Origin: Thermodesulfomicrobium sp. WS
GTDB taxonomy: Bacteria; Desulfobacterota; Desulfovibrionia; Desulfovibrionales; Desulfomicrobiaceae
Reading direction: 5' to 3'
Length of the DNA: 64,000 bases
NCBI RefSeq assembly: GCF_027925145.1
Contig: NZ_AP027130.1
Coordinates: 372,001-436,000, forward strand
Part shown: positions 27,027 to 35,575 of the stretch, in pieces
Numbering within the stretch: the stretch's first letter is position 1
Layout: every line of letters starts with the position of its first letter
Notes under the pieces: model-generated
Database searches by the model: none
What the model saw: only the letters and a program-made list of their open reading frames with translations
What the model was told of the DNA's origin: nothing
Made by a program: the position numbers and the translations under genes

Positions 27027-28153
27027 GGGGCGCTCCAGTGCATGCCTTCGCGGGTGGTTTCCGGGGCGCTCACGAGGACACGCTCACCAGCGTGCAGCCC
27101 CGCCACCACCTCCGCCAGGGCGTCGGGGGCTTCTGGGGCGGTTGGAATGAGCAGTTCGTTTTCCAGATGGAAGAAATCGCCGAGACGCAGCACCCGCAGT
27201 CGGATGGTGTCCGTGGCATCCACGACGAAGGCGGTGGGAAGTCCGCCGCGCCATTGGATGGCCGCCCGCGGTACCAGCAGGATGTCGCGTGCGTCCCCAG
27301 GGACGAGCAGCCGGGCGAACATCCCGGACCTGGCCGAAATCCCTTCCGGGAGCGTGGTCTTGACCCGGAACATGGTTCCCTCCACCGTCGGGATGCTGGC
27401 GGTGACCCGTACGGGGCGCGGCGTGGCGTCCAGGGCCGGGACGATCACCCGAAGGGTTTGCCCCACCGCCAACGTCGGCGCCAGGCGTTCGTCCACCAGG
27501 GCCTCCACTTCCAGGCCAAGGCGCTGATCTTCCACCACGGCGAGGATCTCGCCGGCGCGCACAAAGGCCCCGGCATCCACCATGCGCTGGGTGAGCACGC
27601 CGGCCTTCGGGGCGCGGACCACGGACTGGGCGCGGATGGCTTCCGTCTCCTGAGCAGCGGCAACGAGGCTTTGTGCCAGGGCCTCTTGGGCCTGGGCTTC
27701 CTGGGCGAGGGATTGGTGCTGGGCCCGGGCTTGATCCACCTCTTCCTGGGATACGCCGTCTTGGGCCAGGACCCGGTTCAGGCGCGTGAGGGTCTCCTTG
27801 GCCCGGGTGGCGCGCAGCCGGGCTGCAGCGGCCAGGGCTTCGGCCTGGCGCGCGGCCTGATCCTGGGAACGCTTGCGGGCCGCGAGGTCTGCGTCGTCGA
27901 TGATGAGGATGGGCTGTCCGGATTGCACCGGCGCTCCTTCGGCCACCAGGACTTGGCGCACCGTGCCGCTCACCTTGCTCGCGAGCTCCATGCGGCCTTG
28001 GGCCTGGATCTGCGCAGCGATGGCCCGCACGCGGGAGGCGTGCACCGCAGCCAGGAGGTGTACCGGAGCCGTTACGGAAGCTGGCGCTGGGGGCGCTGCA
28101 GGCCCTTGGCTGCACGCGGTGGCAAGAAGCAGGAAGATCACGAAAAGGGGCAC
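27023..28153 (-). CDS. RND periplasmic adaptor (membrane fusion) lipoprotein
   Basis: 376 residues, start GTG at 28153 with GGAGG eleven bases upstream. The N-terminus is a short lipoprotein signal ending ATAC with lipidated Cys14, so the adaptor should be anchored to the outer face of the inner membrane. Lipoyl-like halves are visible (SKVSGTVRQVLVAEGAPVQS near residue 60 and the returning VRAPKAGVLTQRMVDAGAFV near residue 175), with an Ala/Gln-rich coiled coil between. It is translationally coupled to the permease. The 105 bases upstream to the aminotransferase gene hold no further gene. Confidence 0.9.
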   Translation of the reverse strand: MPLFVIFLLLATACSQGPAAPPAPASVTAPVHLLAAVHASRVRAIAAQIQAQGRMELASKVSGTVRQVLVAEGAPVQSGQPILIIDDADLAARKRSQDQAARQAEALAAAARLRATRAKETLTRLNRVLAQDGVSQEEVDQARAQHQSLAQEAQAQEALAQSLVAAAQETEAIRAQSVVRAPKAGVLTQRMVDAGAFVRAGEILAVVEDQRLGLEVEALVDERLAPTLAVGQTLRVIVPALDATPRPVRVTASIPTVEGTMFRVKTTLPEGISARSGMFARLLVPGDARDILLVPRAAIQWRGGLPTAFVVDATDTIRLRVLRLGDFFHLENELLIPTAPEAPDALAEVVAGLHAGERVLVSAPETTREGMHWSAP

Positions 28154-28258
28154 GGCACACCTCCACGGTTTGCCCCCAGGTAGCGCAGCATCCCGCCAAG
28201 GGCAAGGCGGGTGCGGCCGTGGATGCGGAAGTGACGCCGTGCCTTCCGTACGGAGGTT

Positions 28259-29492
28259 TCAGGGCTGCGGGTGCTGGCGCCGTTCTGCCCCTGCCGGGGC
28301 CTTGCTGTGGGCTTGCAGCAAGTCGGCAAGACATTGGCAGAGGCGCAGGATGCCTTGACGGATGCGCTCGGAGGATGCTGCGGTGAAGTTGAGGCGTGCC
28401 GCATGCGCGCCGCCGCCGTCGAGAAAGAAGGGGGCTCCGGGCACGAAGGCGATGTTTTTTTCCATGGCGGCGTGGAAGAGCTCCATGCTGGTAGGGCCTT
28501 GCGGGGGAAGCGACAGCCACAGGAACATGCCGCCTTCGGGCTCCGTGAAGCGCGTTCCCTGAGGGGCGGCGTGTCGCAAGGCGTGGATCATGGCCTGAGC
28601 GCGCTCGCCGTAGTGCGCGCAGACGCGCTGGATATGGGCCGGTAAGGGAAAACCGTCTTCGAGGAGTTGGAGGATGACGGCCTGACACACCGTGGAGGTG
28701 TGCAGGTCTGCCGCTTGTTTGGCTGTGGCCGCGGCGCGGATGATTTCCGGCGGCCCGGCCATCCAGCCCACGCGCAGCCCTGGGGCGAGGATCTTGGAAA
28801 AAGACCCCAAGTGGATGCTTGCCCCGTGGGTGGCGGCGAAGATGGGTGGGATTTCGGGGCCGCGGAAGCGCAGCTCGCCGTAGGGGTCGTCCTCCACGAG
28901 GAGGGTTTGGGGGTACTCGGTCATGAGCCGGGCGAGCTCCTGGCGGGTGGAGGCGTCTGCACTGATGCCGGTGGGGTTGTGGAAATTGGGAATGGTATAG
29001 AATAGGCGGACCCCCCGTTGCAGTTCGCGCTGGACAGCTGCCACGTCCACCCCGCGCGGCGTGAGGGGGGGCGGTGGCGAAGCGGGCCTCGAAGAGGCAA
29101 AAGGCCTGGATGGCCCCCAAGTAGCTGGGGTGCTCCACGAGCACGGTGTCTCCTGGATTGAGCAGGATTTTCCCCAGAAGATCCAAGGCTTGTTGGGAGC
29201 CTGTGGTGATGAGGACGTTTTCCGGGCCCAGGGAAAGGCCGAAGCGCTGGTAGCGCTGGGCGATCCATTGGCGAAGTTCCAAAAGCCCTTCGGTGGGTGC
29301 GTATTGCAGGATCCGGGCGCTGTGGCGGCCGATGGCCCGGGATGCGGCCTCGCGGATGGCCTGCGCGGGGAAGCACTCCGGGTCCGGGAGTCCGCCGGCA
29401 AAGGAGATAACTTCCGGCTTCTGGGTGACCTTGAGGATCTCCCGGATAAAGGATTGCGGCACGTGGGCCATGCGGCGGCTTGGGGAGAACAT
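28259..29492 (-). pseudogene. PLP-dependent class I/II aminotransferase, broken by a one-base frameshift
   Basis: About 411 codons of a fold-type I aminotransferase (2-aminoadipate/MocR-related group), read in two frames. The first part starts at ATG 29492 after AAGGAGTCCTC and encodes VISFAGGLPDPECFP and VLITTGSQQALDLLGKILL. The second, in another frame, encodes FYTIPNFHNPTG and LGSFSKILAPGLRVGW with the PLP lysine. The frames meet at a run of seven C on the minus strand (29065-29071); six would restore one continuous reading frame through ATAPLTPRGVDV. Both halves are otherwise undamaged, so a recent mutation, phase variation or a sequencing error are all possible. Confidence 0.85.
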
Positions 29493-29513
29493 GAGGACTC
29501 CTTGGGTGTCGGG

Positions 29514-29831
29514 TTAGGGGAGGGCGGCCCGCAGCAGGGCCACGGTGAGGATGCCTGCGGCCACAGTGGCGGCGAAGCTTCGGGTCTTCCAGCGCACCAG
29601 AGCCGTGGGCACACTTGCCCAGAGAAAAAGATTTTCCATGCTCATGTCCACGCTGGGGCCGACGCAGAGGACACTTTGGGCAAGCAGGGCGGCCAGGACC
29701 GCCGGCGGTACGAATCCGAGCCAGCGGGCCAAGGGATCGGGCACAGTACGTCGGGCGCACAGAAGCAGCGGCAGGGCGCGGGGAAGGTAGGTCACCATGG
29801 TCATGGCAAAGATGACGGCGAGCGTTTCCAT
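29514..29831 (-). CDS. azlD: Branched-chain amino acid exporter small subunit, AzlD family
   Basis: 105 residues with three or four hydrophobic segments and the AzlD signature TYLPRALPLLL near residue 13 and GFVPPAVLAALLAQSV near residue 40. AzlD works with AzlC to export branched-chain or related amino acids and analogues. The ATG at 29831 lies inside the end of azlC (31-base overlap) with GGAG upstream. The aminotransferase remnant follows 21 bases later. Confidence 0.88.
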   Translation of the reverse strand: METLAVIFAMTMVTYLPRALPLLLCARRTVPDPLARWLGFVPPAVLAALLAQSVLCVGPSVDMSMENLFLWASVPTALVRWKTRSFAATVAAGILTVALLRAALP

Positions 29832-30508
29832 GTATCGACTCCAAGGGCCACGGTGGCGGCGGTGATGGTGGCGATGAGGATCACGGACTGGGACACGCCC
29901 CAGGCGTGCAGGAGGACGGTGAGCAGCGCGGCGCTGGTTGCTGCCAGGATGTGGGCGGCCGAACCCAGTTGCGCGCCGAGCAAGGCGAGAAACATGGCCG
30001 GCAGGGCGAAGTCGAGGCCCCACGGCCGCACGTCGTGGACAAGCCCGCCGGCCACGGCCCCCAGGGCGGAGCCCAGGCACCAGGCGGTGTGTGCGATCCC
30101 ATTGATGGTCAGCGTTTCCGCTGCGCCGCGCGCACTCTGGGCAAAGCGGTGGGCGTGCAGGGCAAAGGTCTCGTCCGTGAGCTGTGCGGCAAAGGCCGCC
30201 AGACGTGCCCAGCTCCAGGAGCGCAGGTACGGGGCCAAGGCCGCAGCCATGAGGGCATGGCGGAGGTTCACCACAAAGGTGGTGGCCGCGATGGTCGCCA
30301 GCGATGCCCCAGTGCTGATGAGACTGATGGCGATGAATTGGGCCGAGCCTGCAAACACCAATACCGACATGAGGATGGCGGCCGCGGGATCCAGCCCCGC
30401 TTGGCGGGCCAGCACTCCGTAGGCGAAGCCCACGGGCACGTAGCCGAGGACGATGGGGGCCACCTGGCGCAGGGCCTGGCCCCATTGGGGACGTTGCTGA
30501 TACTCCAT
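29801..30508 (-). CDS. azlC: Branched-chain amino acid exporter large subunit, AzlC family
   Basis: 235-residue membrane protein. PIVLGYVPVGFAYGVLARQA near residue 18, SVLVFAGSAQFIA near residue 48 and VVNLRHALMAAALAPYLR near residue 79 are typical of AzlC. GGAGG lies upstream of ATG 30508. It heads a minus-strand operon azlC-azlD-aminotransferase and is divergent, over 83 bases, from a MocR-type regulator, which is therefore its likely controller. The substrate is not determined by sequence. Confidence 0.9.
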   Translation of the reverse strand: MEYQQRPQWGQALRQVAPIVLGYVPVGFAYGVLARQAGLDPAAAILMSVLVFAGSAQFIAISLISTGASLATIAATTFVVNLRHALMAAALAPYLRSWSWARLAAFAAQLTDETFALHAHRFAQSARGAAETLTINGIAHTAWCLGSALGAVAGGLVHDVRPWGLDFALPAMFLALLGAQLGSAAHILAATSAALLTVLLHAWGVSQSVILIATITAATVALGVDTWKRSPSSLP

Positions 30509-30550
30509 TATCGATTGCCTCCGCGCAGGATCTTTGGCAGAGGCGGACTC

Positions 30551-30593
30551 TTGGGTACAGATACAGAAAGAGTTTTGTTTTTGGGGTACAGAT
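30551..30593. promoter_or_regulatory. Direct-repeat operator between azlC and the MocR gene
   Basis: GGGTACAGAT occurs twice in the same orientation, at 30553-30562 and 30584-30593, 31 bases apart (about three helical turns). The second copy ends in the regulator's start codon. MocR-type regulators commonly bind direct repeats in such divergent intergenic regions, so this is a likely autoregulatory operator also controlling azlCD. Confidence 0.55.
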
Positions 30594-32007
30594 GCGCGGG
30601 TGCAAATATTTGGAACTGGCCGAAGCCTTGGTGGCGGCGCGGGAGTCTCGTGCGGGCGGTGTCGGGGAGCGCCTGCCTTCGGTGCGCACGCTGCGGGCCC
30701 GGTATGGGGTGTCCATCAATACCGTGCTCGCCGCATATGGCGAACTGGAGGCCCGGGGGCTGGTGGAAGCCCGCCCCCGCTCGGGGTATTTTTGGCGTCT
30801 GGCGCCGTCGTCCTTGCCGCCGCGGCCGCCGGAGCTGGAGCTGCGGCCCCGGGAGATGACCAAGGGCACTCTCATTGCCCGGGTGCTGGCCAGCGTGGGC
30901 AGCGCCCATCTCGTCCCTTTGGGCATCAACTGTCCGGCACCGGAGTTTTTGCCAGGCCGGGCCTTGGGGCGGATCGCGGGACAGCTCGTGCGGCAGCAGG
31001 GCGCGGATCATGTGGGTTATGCGCCGGTGGAGGGGCTGTGGGCCTTGCGGGAGCAGATCGCCGTGCGGGCGGCAGCGGCCGGCTGTCGGGTGTCTCCAGG
31101 AGAGGTGCTCGTAACCTCCGGCGCCATGGAGGCCCTGTACGTGGCCTTGCGCGCGGTGCTGCGGCCGGGGGACACGGCCCTCATCGCCGCGCCGTCGTAT
31201 TTTTGTTTCCAGCAGTTGCTGGAAAATCTCGGGGTCCGGGCCGTGGAGATCCCCTCGTCCCCGGAGCATGGCGTCCGGCCGCAGGATGTGCGCCGGGCGG
31301 TGGAGCAGATCTCCATTCGCGCATGCATCCTGACGCCCAACTTCAACAATCCCGACGGGAGTCTCACGCCCGACGCCGCCAAGGCCGAGATCGTGGACAT
31401 CCTCGCTGCGCGCGGTATCCCGCTCATCGAAGACGACGTGGCCGGCGATCTCCACCTGGCCCCGCGGCGGCCGCCCCTGGCCAAGGCCTTTGACCGTCAA
31501 GGCATGGTGCTTACCTGCTCCTCGTTTTCCAAGACCTTGTGCCCGGGCTACCGCATTGGTTGGGTGCTGCCGGGGCGGTGGTTTGCCGAGGCCCTGGCGG
31601 TGAAGGCGACCACCAATGTGAGCTCCGCCACCCTGCCGCAGATGGTGGTGGCGGCGTACCTGCGCCAGGGCAGATACGACCGCCACGTGCGGCGCTTGCG
31701 CTCCCGCATCGCCCGGAGCATGGAGGCCATGGCCGCTGCCGTGGCGCGGCATTTCCCGCCAGGCACGCGCCAGACGCGGCCGCAAGGCGGGGGCGTGGTA
31801 TGGATCGAACTCCCCAGGTCCGTGGACGCCGTGGAGCTTTTCTTTCGCGCCCGGGAGCAGGGGATCGGCATTGCGCCTGGCACGATTTTTTCTCTCCACG
31901 GGCAGTTGGATCATTTTGTCCGTCTCAACGCGGCAGTGCCGTGGACTTCGCAGGTCGAAGATGCGGTGGCCACCTTGGGGCGTTTGGCCGCGGGCATGGC
32001 GGCATAA
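30592..32007 (+). CDS. MocR/PdxR-type transcriptional regulator (GntR DNA-binding plus aminotransferase domain)
   Basis: 471 residues. The first 65 form a GntR winged helix (LPSVRTLRARYGVSINTVL and LEARGLVEARPRSGYF); the rest is a fold-type I aminotransferase-like domain with YAPVEGLWALREQI, LTPNFNNPDGSLTP and the PLP lysine in SSFSKTLCPGYRIGW. MocR proteins sense PLP, amines or amino acids and rarely catalyse transamination. The start codon overlaps the second operator repeat and has only a weak binding site (GGGG), which fits autorepression. It is followed ten bases later by a radical SAM gene. Confidence 0.9.
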   Translation: MRGCKYLELAEALVAARESRAGGVGERLPSVRTLRARYGVSINTVLAAYGELEARGLVEARPRSGYFWRLAPSSLPPRPPELELRPREMTKGTLIARVLASVGSAHLVPLGINCPAPEFLPGRALGRIAGQLVRQQGADHVGYAPVEGLWALREQIAVRAAAAGCRVSPGEVLVTSGAMEALYVALRAVLRPGDTALIAAPSYFCFQQLLENLGVRAVEIPSSPEHGVRPQDVRRAVEQISIRACILTPNFNNPDGSLTPDAAKAEIVDILAARGIPLIEDDVAGDLHLAPRRPPLAKAFDRQGMVLTCSSFSKTLCPGYRIGWVLPGRWFAEALAVKATTNVSSATLPQMVVAAYLRQGRYDRHVRRLRSRIARSMEAMAAAVARHFPPGTRQTRPQGGGVVWIELPRSVDAVELFFRAREQGIGIAPGTIFSLHGQLDHFVRLNAAVPWTSQVEDAVATLGRLAAGMAA

Positions 32008-32016
32008 GGAGGCGTA

Positions 32017-33312
32017 TTGAACCACGTATTCCCGGCACGGGTACTGGTGGAAGTGACCACCCGGTGCAATTTGGCCTGTCCATCCTGTGTCAAACATACC
32101 CAGGGCTGGGACCTCCCGGAGGCCCATATGGCGCCGGAGGTGTTCGCGGCCCTGCGTCCTGTGATTGCCCAGTGCCAGAGCCTCGTGCTCTCGGGCATTG
32201 GTGAGCCGCTGCTGCATCCGCTCCTGGTAGAGTGGGTGGCCCAGGCCAAGGCGTGGAACCCCCGGGTGCGGGTGGGGTTTCAGTCCAACGGCATGCTGCT
32301 GACCCAAAAGCTGGCGCGGGAGCTGGTGGCAGCAGGCCTGGATCAGGTGGCCTTTTCCGTGGACGCCCAGGAGAACGCGCTTCTGGGGGCGCTGCGGCCT
32401 GGGGCCACGGTGGAGGGGATTGCCCAGGCCTTTGTCCATATGCGTTCGGCAGCCCGAAGCCTTGGCCGGCAGGTGCGCCTCGGGGTGGAGCTCGTGCTTT
32501 CCCAAAGCAATCTCGCCCTCGTGGCGGACGTCGTGGACTGGTGCGGCCAGCAGGGTGTGGATTTTGTGATCCTCTCCCACCTCATCCCCTACCGCAAGGA
32601 AGATGCGGCGCAGAGTCTGCACACCGTCATTTCCCAGCGCGCATTGGAGTTTGCCCGCACGGCGCTGGCAGCGTTTGTGGACCAGGGGCTCGATGTGCGA
32701 CGTCTGGACCAGGCGTACTACCATCCCTTTCCTGGCCCCAAGGAGCGGCAGCTGGTGGCCGCAGTGCGGTCGATGCTTGCCGCGGCCCAAAAGGCCGGGG
32801 TGGAAATCCCTTTGGGCCGGGTGGTGCGCGCCTTGGAGCCCGAGGCCGTGGCCCAGCGAAGCGCGGTCCTTCGCGCCTTCGAACAGGTGCAGTGGGTGGC
32901 GGCACGCTATGGCATGGCAGTGGAGCTCCCCGCAACGGTCATGCAAGAGCCCGGGGTCTGTCCGTTCGTGGCGACTCCGACCCTGGCCGTGGCCCAAGAC
33001 GGGGCGCTCAGCCCGTGCCATTTTGTGTGGCACAGCGCTATGGTGTATCCGGAGGGGCAGGCGGTTGCCGTAACACGGCGCATCCTGGGGCGCCTCCCGG
33101 CAGATGAACCGGTGGCGGTGTGGAATAGTCCGCAGGCGCGACTCTTCCGCCAGCAGGCGCAAGGGAACTTTGCTCGGTGTTTCGACTGCAATGTCGTGCC
33201 CTGCAACTTCGTGGATGGCAGCGTGGGGCCGTTTGCTGCGGATTGCTACGGCGCCGAGGTGCCGTGCGGGGTGTGCCCGTGGGTGGGCGGCGGCTTTGCG
33301 TGCCTGGGTTAG
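32017..33312 (+). CDS. Radical SAM/SPASM-type protein
   Basis: 431 residues starting at TTG 32017, chosen because AAGGAGGCGTA directly precedes it. CNLACPSC (Cys17, Cys21, Cys24) is the radical SAM cluster motif. The C-terminus is cysteine-rich: CPFVATPTLAVAQDGALSPC, then CFDCNVVPC, and finally DCYGAEVPCGVCPW, the pattern of SPASM-type auxiliary [4Fe-4S] sites. Such proteins modify peptides or mature metalloenzymes; the ending resembles putative metalloenzyme maturases of Deltaproteobacteria, but the substrate is unknown. No short precursor peptide gene is evident nearby. It ends four bases inside the convergent asnB. Confidence 0.82.
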   Translation: MNHVFPARVLVEVTTRCNLACPSCVKHTQGWDLPEAHMAPEVFAALRPVIAQCQSLVLSGIGEPLLHPLLVEWVAQAKAWNPRVRVGFQSNGMLLTQKLARELVAAGLDQVAFSVDAQENALLGALRPGATVEGIAQAFVHMRSAARSLGRQVRLGVELVLSQSNLALVADVVDWCGQQGVDFVILSHLIPYRKEDAAQSLHTVISQRALEFARTALAAFVDQGLDVRRLDQAYYHPFPGPKERQLVAAVRSMLAAAQKAGVEIPLGRVVRALEPEAVAQRSAVLRAFEQVQWVAARYGMAVELPATVMQEPGVCPFVATPTLAVAQDGALSPCHFVWHSAMVYPEGQAVAVTRRILGRLPADEPVAVWNSPQARLFRQQAQGNFARCFDCNVVPCNFVDGSVGPFAADCYGAEVPCGVCPWVGGGFACLG

Positions 33313-35189
33313 GCGGTGGCGCTGTTGAGGAACTGCTCGTGAAAGAGATGGAGGAAGAAGGCCACCACGAGGATGCCTGCGGTGTCCTCGCCGCCGGCGT
33401 CGAAGCGCGCTAGGGCGGCCTCCAGAAATTGCGGGCGGAAGTAGTCGAGGCGCCGCACCGTGGCCGGGGCGAGGATGTCGCCGATCATCTCTCGGAACGT
33501 GCGCACAAACCAGGGCGCGGGCGCGGCGAGGGGCTGCTTGCGGCGCTGGCAGATGGCGGCAGGAAGGATCGGGGCCATGGCGCTCTTGAGCAGGGCCTTT
33601 TCGGTGAGGCCCCTGAGCTTCCAATGGGCAGGGATCCGAAAGGCCCATTCCACCAAGCGGTGATCCAAGAACGGCGAGCGCAGCTCCACCCCATGGGCCA
33701 TGCTCATGGTGTCTCCCAAGAGCAGGGTGAGTCCGGGCAGACGCATGTGGGCCTCGAGAAACAGCGCCTGATCCACGAGGCTGCGCGCAGGCGGCACTGC
33801 AGGGATTTCTTCGCTGCGTTCGTGGGCCTTGGCGGCCATGGCCGCCAGGGTGGAATCGCTCATGAGGGCCGAGGCAAAACGGAAGGCCTGAAAGCGGTAG
33901 GGCAGGCTCGGGTGGCGGCAGGGCGCGGCCTTGAGGTGGGCGTACCAACTGGGGAGTGCGCCGCGGTCCGTGCCTGGCGGGAGCACGCGGCAGAGCAGGG
34001 GCAGGCGGCGTTGGGGTGCCCGCTCGATGAAGGGCAGGAGTTTCAAGAACTTGAAATAATCGTAGCCGGCAAGCACCTCGTCGGAGCCATCGCCGCAAAG
34101 GACCACCCGAAAACCCAACTCCCGGGCCGTGCGTGCGAGCAGATAGAGCGGCAGGTGGAGCAGCGTCACCAGCGGGGCTTCCAAGTGCCAAATGAGGCGC
34201 GGCAGGTCCTCGGGCTCCAGGTGGCAGCGGAATTCGTGGTGCTGGGTGCCTGTGTGGCGGCTCACCATGCGGGCAAAGGGGGATTCGTCGCTGTGGTGCT
34301 CGGCAAAGGTGATGGAGATGGTCTGTACCGGGGCCGTGCTGTGCCGTGCGGTGAGGGCAGCCACGGCGCTGGAGTCGATGCCGCCGGAGAGGTAGCAGGC
34401 CACGGGCACGTCGGCATGCAGGCGCTGGACCACGCTCTCGGAGAGGAGGTGGGTGAGCTGGGCTGCGGCTTCGGCGCGGCTGGCCGGAGGATCGAGATCT
34501 TCGGGGAGGTGCCAGTAGCGCTGCGGACGCAGGCGCACGGGGGCGTCGTCTGCGCAAACCGTGCACCAATGCCCAGGGGGCAGTTGGGTGACGGCGCGCA
34601 TGAAGGTACGGGGCGGCACGGCAAACCCGTAATCCATGGCCTGGGCCAGGGCGGTGGGGTCCAGGCTCCGGGGCACCTGGGGATGGACCAGGAGGGATTT
34701 GATCTCCGAGGCGAACACCAGGCCGTCGGGGACCTGCGCCATGACCAGGGGTTTTTTGCCGAGCCGATCCCGGCCCAGGGTAAGGGTGCGGCGCTGCGGC
34801 TCCCAGAGGGCGAAGGCAAACATCCCGTGCAGGCGCACCACGGCGTCTTTTCCCCACGTCATGAGGGCCGCAAGCAGCACCTCGGTATCCGAGCGTGTGG
34901 CAAAGGTGTGCCCTAGGGCCGCGAGCTCGGCGCGCAGTTCCTGATAGTTGTAGATCTCACCGTTGAAGACGAGAACCGCCCCGGTGGGCGCATGGACCAT
35001 GGGCTGGCTGCCGCCCGGGATATCGATGATGGCCAGGCGCCGCGAGGCCAAACCGCAATGGGCGTCGGCAAAAACGCCTTCGCCGTCCGGGCCGCGGTGC
35101 GCCATGCGCTGGGCCATGGCGGAAAGCAGGGCCTGGATTTCCCGCTTTTGGCGCGGGGCGTTGGTCAGCAGTCCCGCGATGCCGCACAC
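33309..35189 (-). CDS. asnB: Asparagine synthetase (glutamine-hydrolysing), coupled to the flagellar operon
   Basis: 626 residues. MCGIAGLL at the start supplies the N-terminal Cys2 nucleophile of the glutaminase domain; FNGEIYNYQELRAEL and the ATP-pyrophosphatase loop ACYLSGGIDSSAVAAL near residue 260 complete the enzyme, which amidates aspartate or an aspartate-like acceptor using glutamine and ATP. The start is a GTG sharing one base with the fliS stop (TAGTG), so translation is coupled to fliS. Family members outside amino acid synthesis amidate cell-wall or capsule components, so a flagellar or surface-modification role is possible. Confidence 0.9.
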   Translation of the reverse strand: MCGIAGLLTNAPRQKREIQALLSAMAQRMAHRGPDGEGVFADAHCGLASRRLAIIDIPGGSQPMVHAPTGAVLVFNGEIYNYQELRAELAALGHTFATRSDTEVLLAALMTWGKDAVVRLHGMFAFALWEPQRRTLTLGRDRLGKKPLVMAQVPDGLVFASEIKSLLVHPQVPRSLDPTALAQAMDYGFAVPPRTFMRAVTQLPPGHWCTVCADDAPVRLRPQRYWHLPEDLDPPASRAEAAAQLTHLLSESVVQRLHADVPVACYLSGGIDSSAVAALTARHSTAPVQTISITFAEHHSDESPFARMVSRHTGTQHHEFRCHLEPEDLPRLIWHLEAPLVTLLHLPLYLLARTARELGFRVVLCGDGSDEVLAGYDYFKFLKLLPFIERAPQRRLPLLCRVLPPGTDRGALPSWYAHLKAAPCRHPSLPYRFQAFRFASALMSDSTLAAMAAKAHERSEEIPAVPPARSLVDQALFLEAHMRLPGLTLLLGDTMSMAHGVELRSPFLDHRLVEWAFRIPAHWKLRGLTEKALLKSAMAPILPAAICQRRKQPLAAPAPWFVRTFREMIGDILAPATVRRLDYFRPQFLEAALARFDAGGEDTAGILVVAFFLHLFHEQFLNSATA

Positions 35190-35560
35190 TATTTGGGTTC
35201 CTTGACGATTTCTGCAAAGGCCGAGCGCAGGGTTTCGAGGATCCCCGCGACTTCATCCAGCAGGGCGGGATTCATCTGGATATTGGCGTTCACCAATTGC
35301 CAGGTGCAATAGGTGTAGAGGCTGTGGAGGTTTTGCGCCAGTTCGCCGCCTTTTTCTTTGTTCAGAGAGCCGTCCAATTCCGCGATGATGTCGAGCGCCT
35401 GGGAGATGAGGATACCTTTGGTGGCGTAATCCTTTTCCAGCATCTTGGTCTTGGCTTGCTGCAATGCGGTGATGGCGCTTTCGAAGAGCATCACCACGAT
35501 GTGGCCCGGGGTGGCGGTGGTCACTTGGGTCTGGCGGTAGGCGAGGGCTGCTCGTTGCAT
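35189..35560 (-). CDS. fliS: Flagellar secretion chaperone FliS
   Basis: 123-residue helical chaperone that binds the flagellin C-terminus and prevents premature polymerisation. AYRQTQVTTATPGHIVVMLF near residues 7-26 and the central ISQALDIIAELDGSLNKEKG are typical. It follows fliD after 15 bases and precedes asnB with a one-base overlap. Confidence 0.95.
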   Translation of the reverse strand: MQRAALAYRQTQVTTATPGHIVVMLFESAITALQQAKTKMLEKDYATKGILISQALDIIAELDGSLNKEKGGELAQNLHSLYTYCTWQLVNANIQMNPALLDEVAGILETLRSAFAEIVKEPK

Positions 35561-35575
35561 AACGGAACTCCTTGA

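Noticed and set aside
23769-27527. 1252-codon plus-strand frame across the RND pump genes
   Set aside because: Antisense of AcrB- and adaptor-family proteins with intact motifs; no domain in the shadow product.
30508-34857. 1449-codon minus-strand frame across the MocR, radical SAM and asnB genes
   Set aside because: Spans three genes with strong motifs; the product looks like random high-GC translation.
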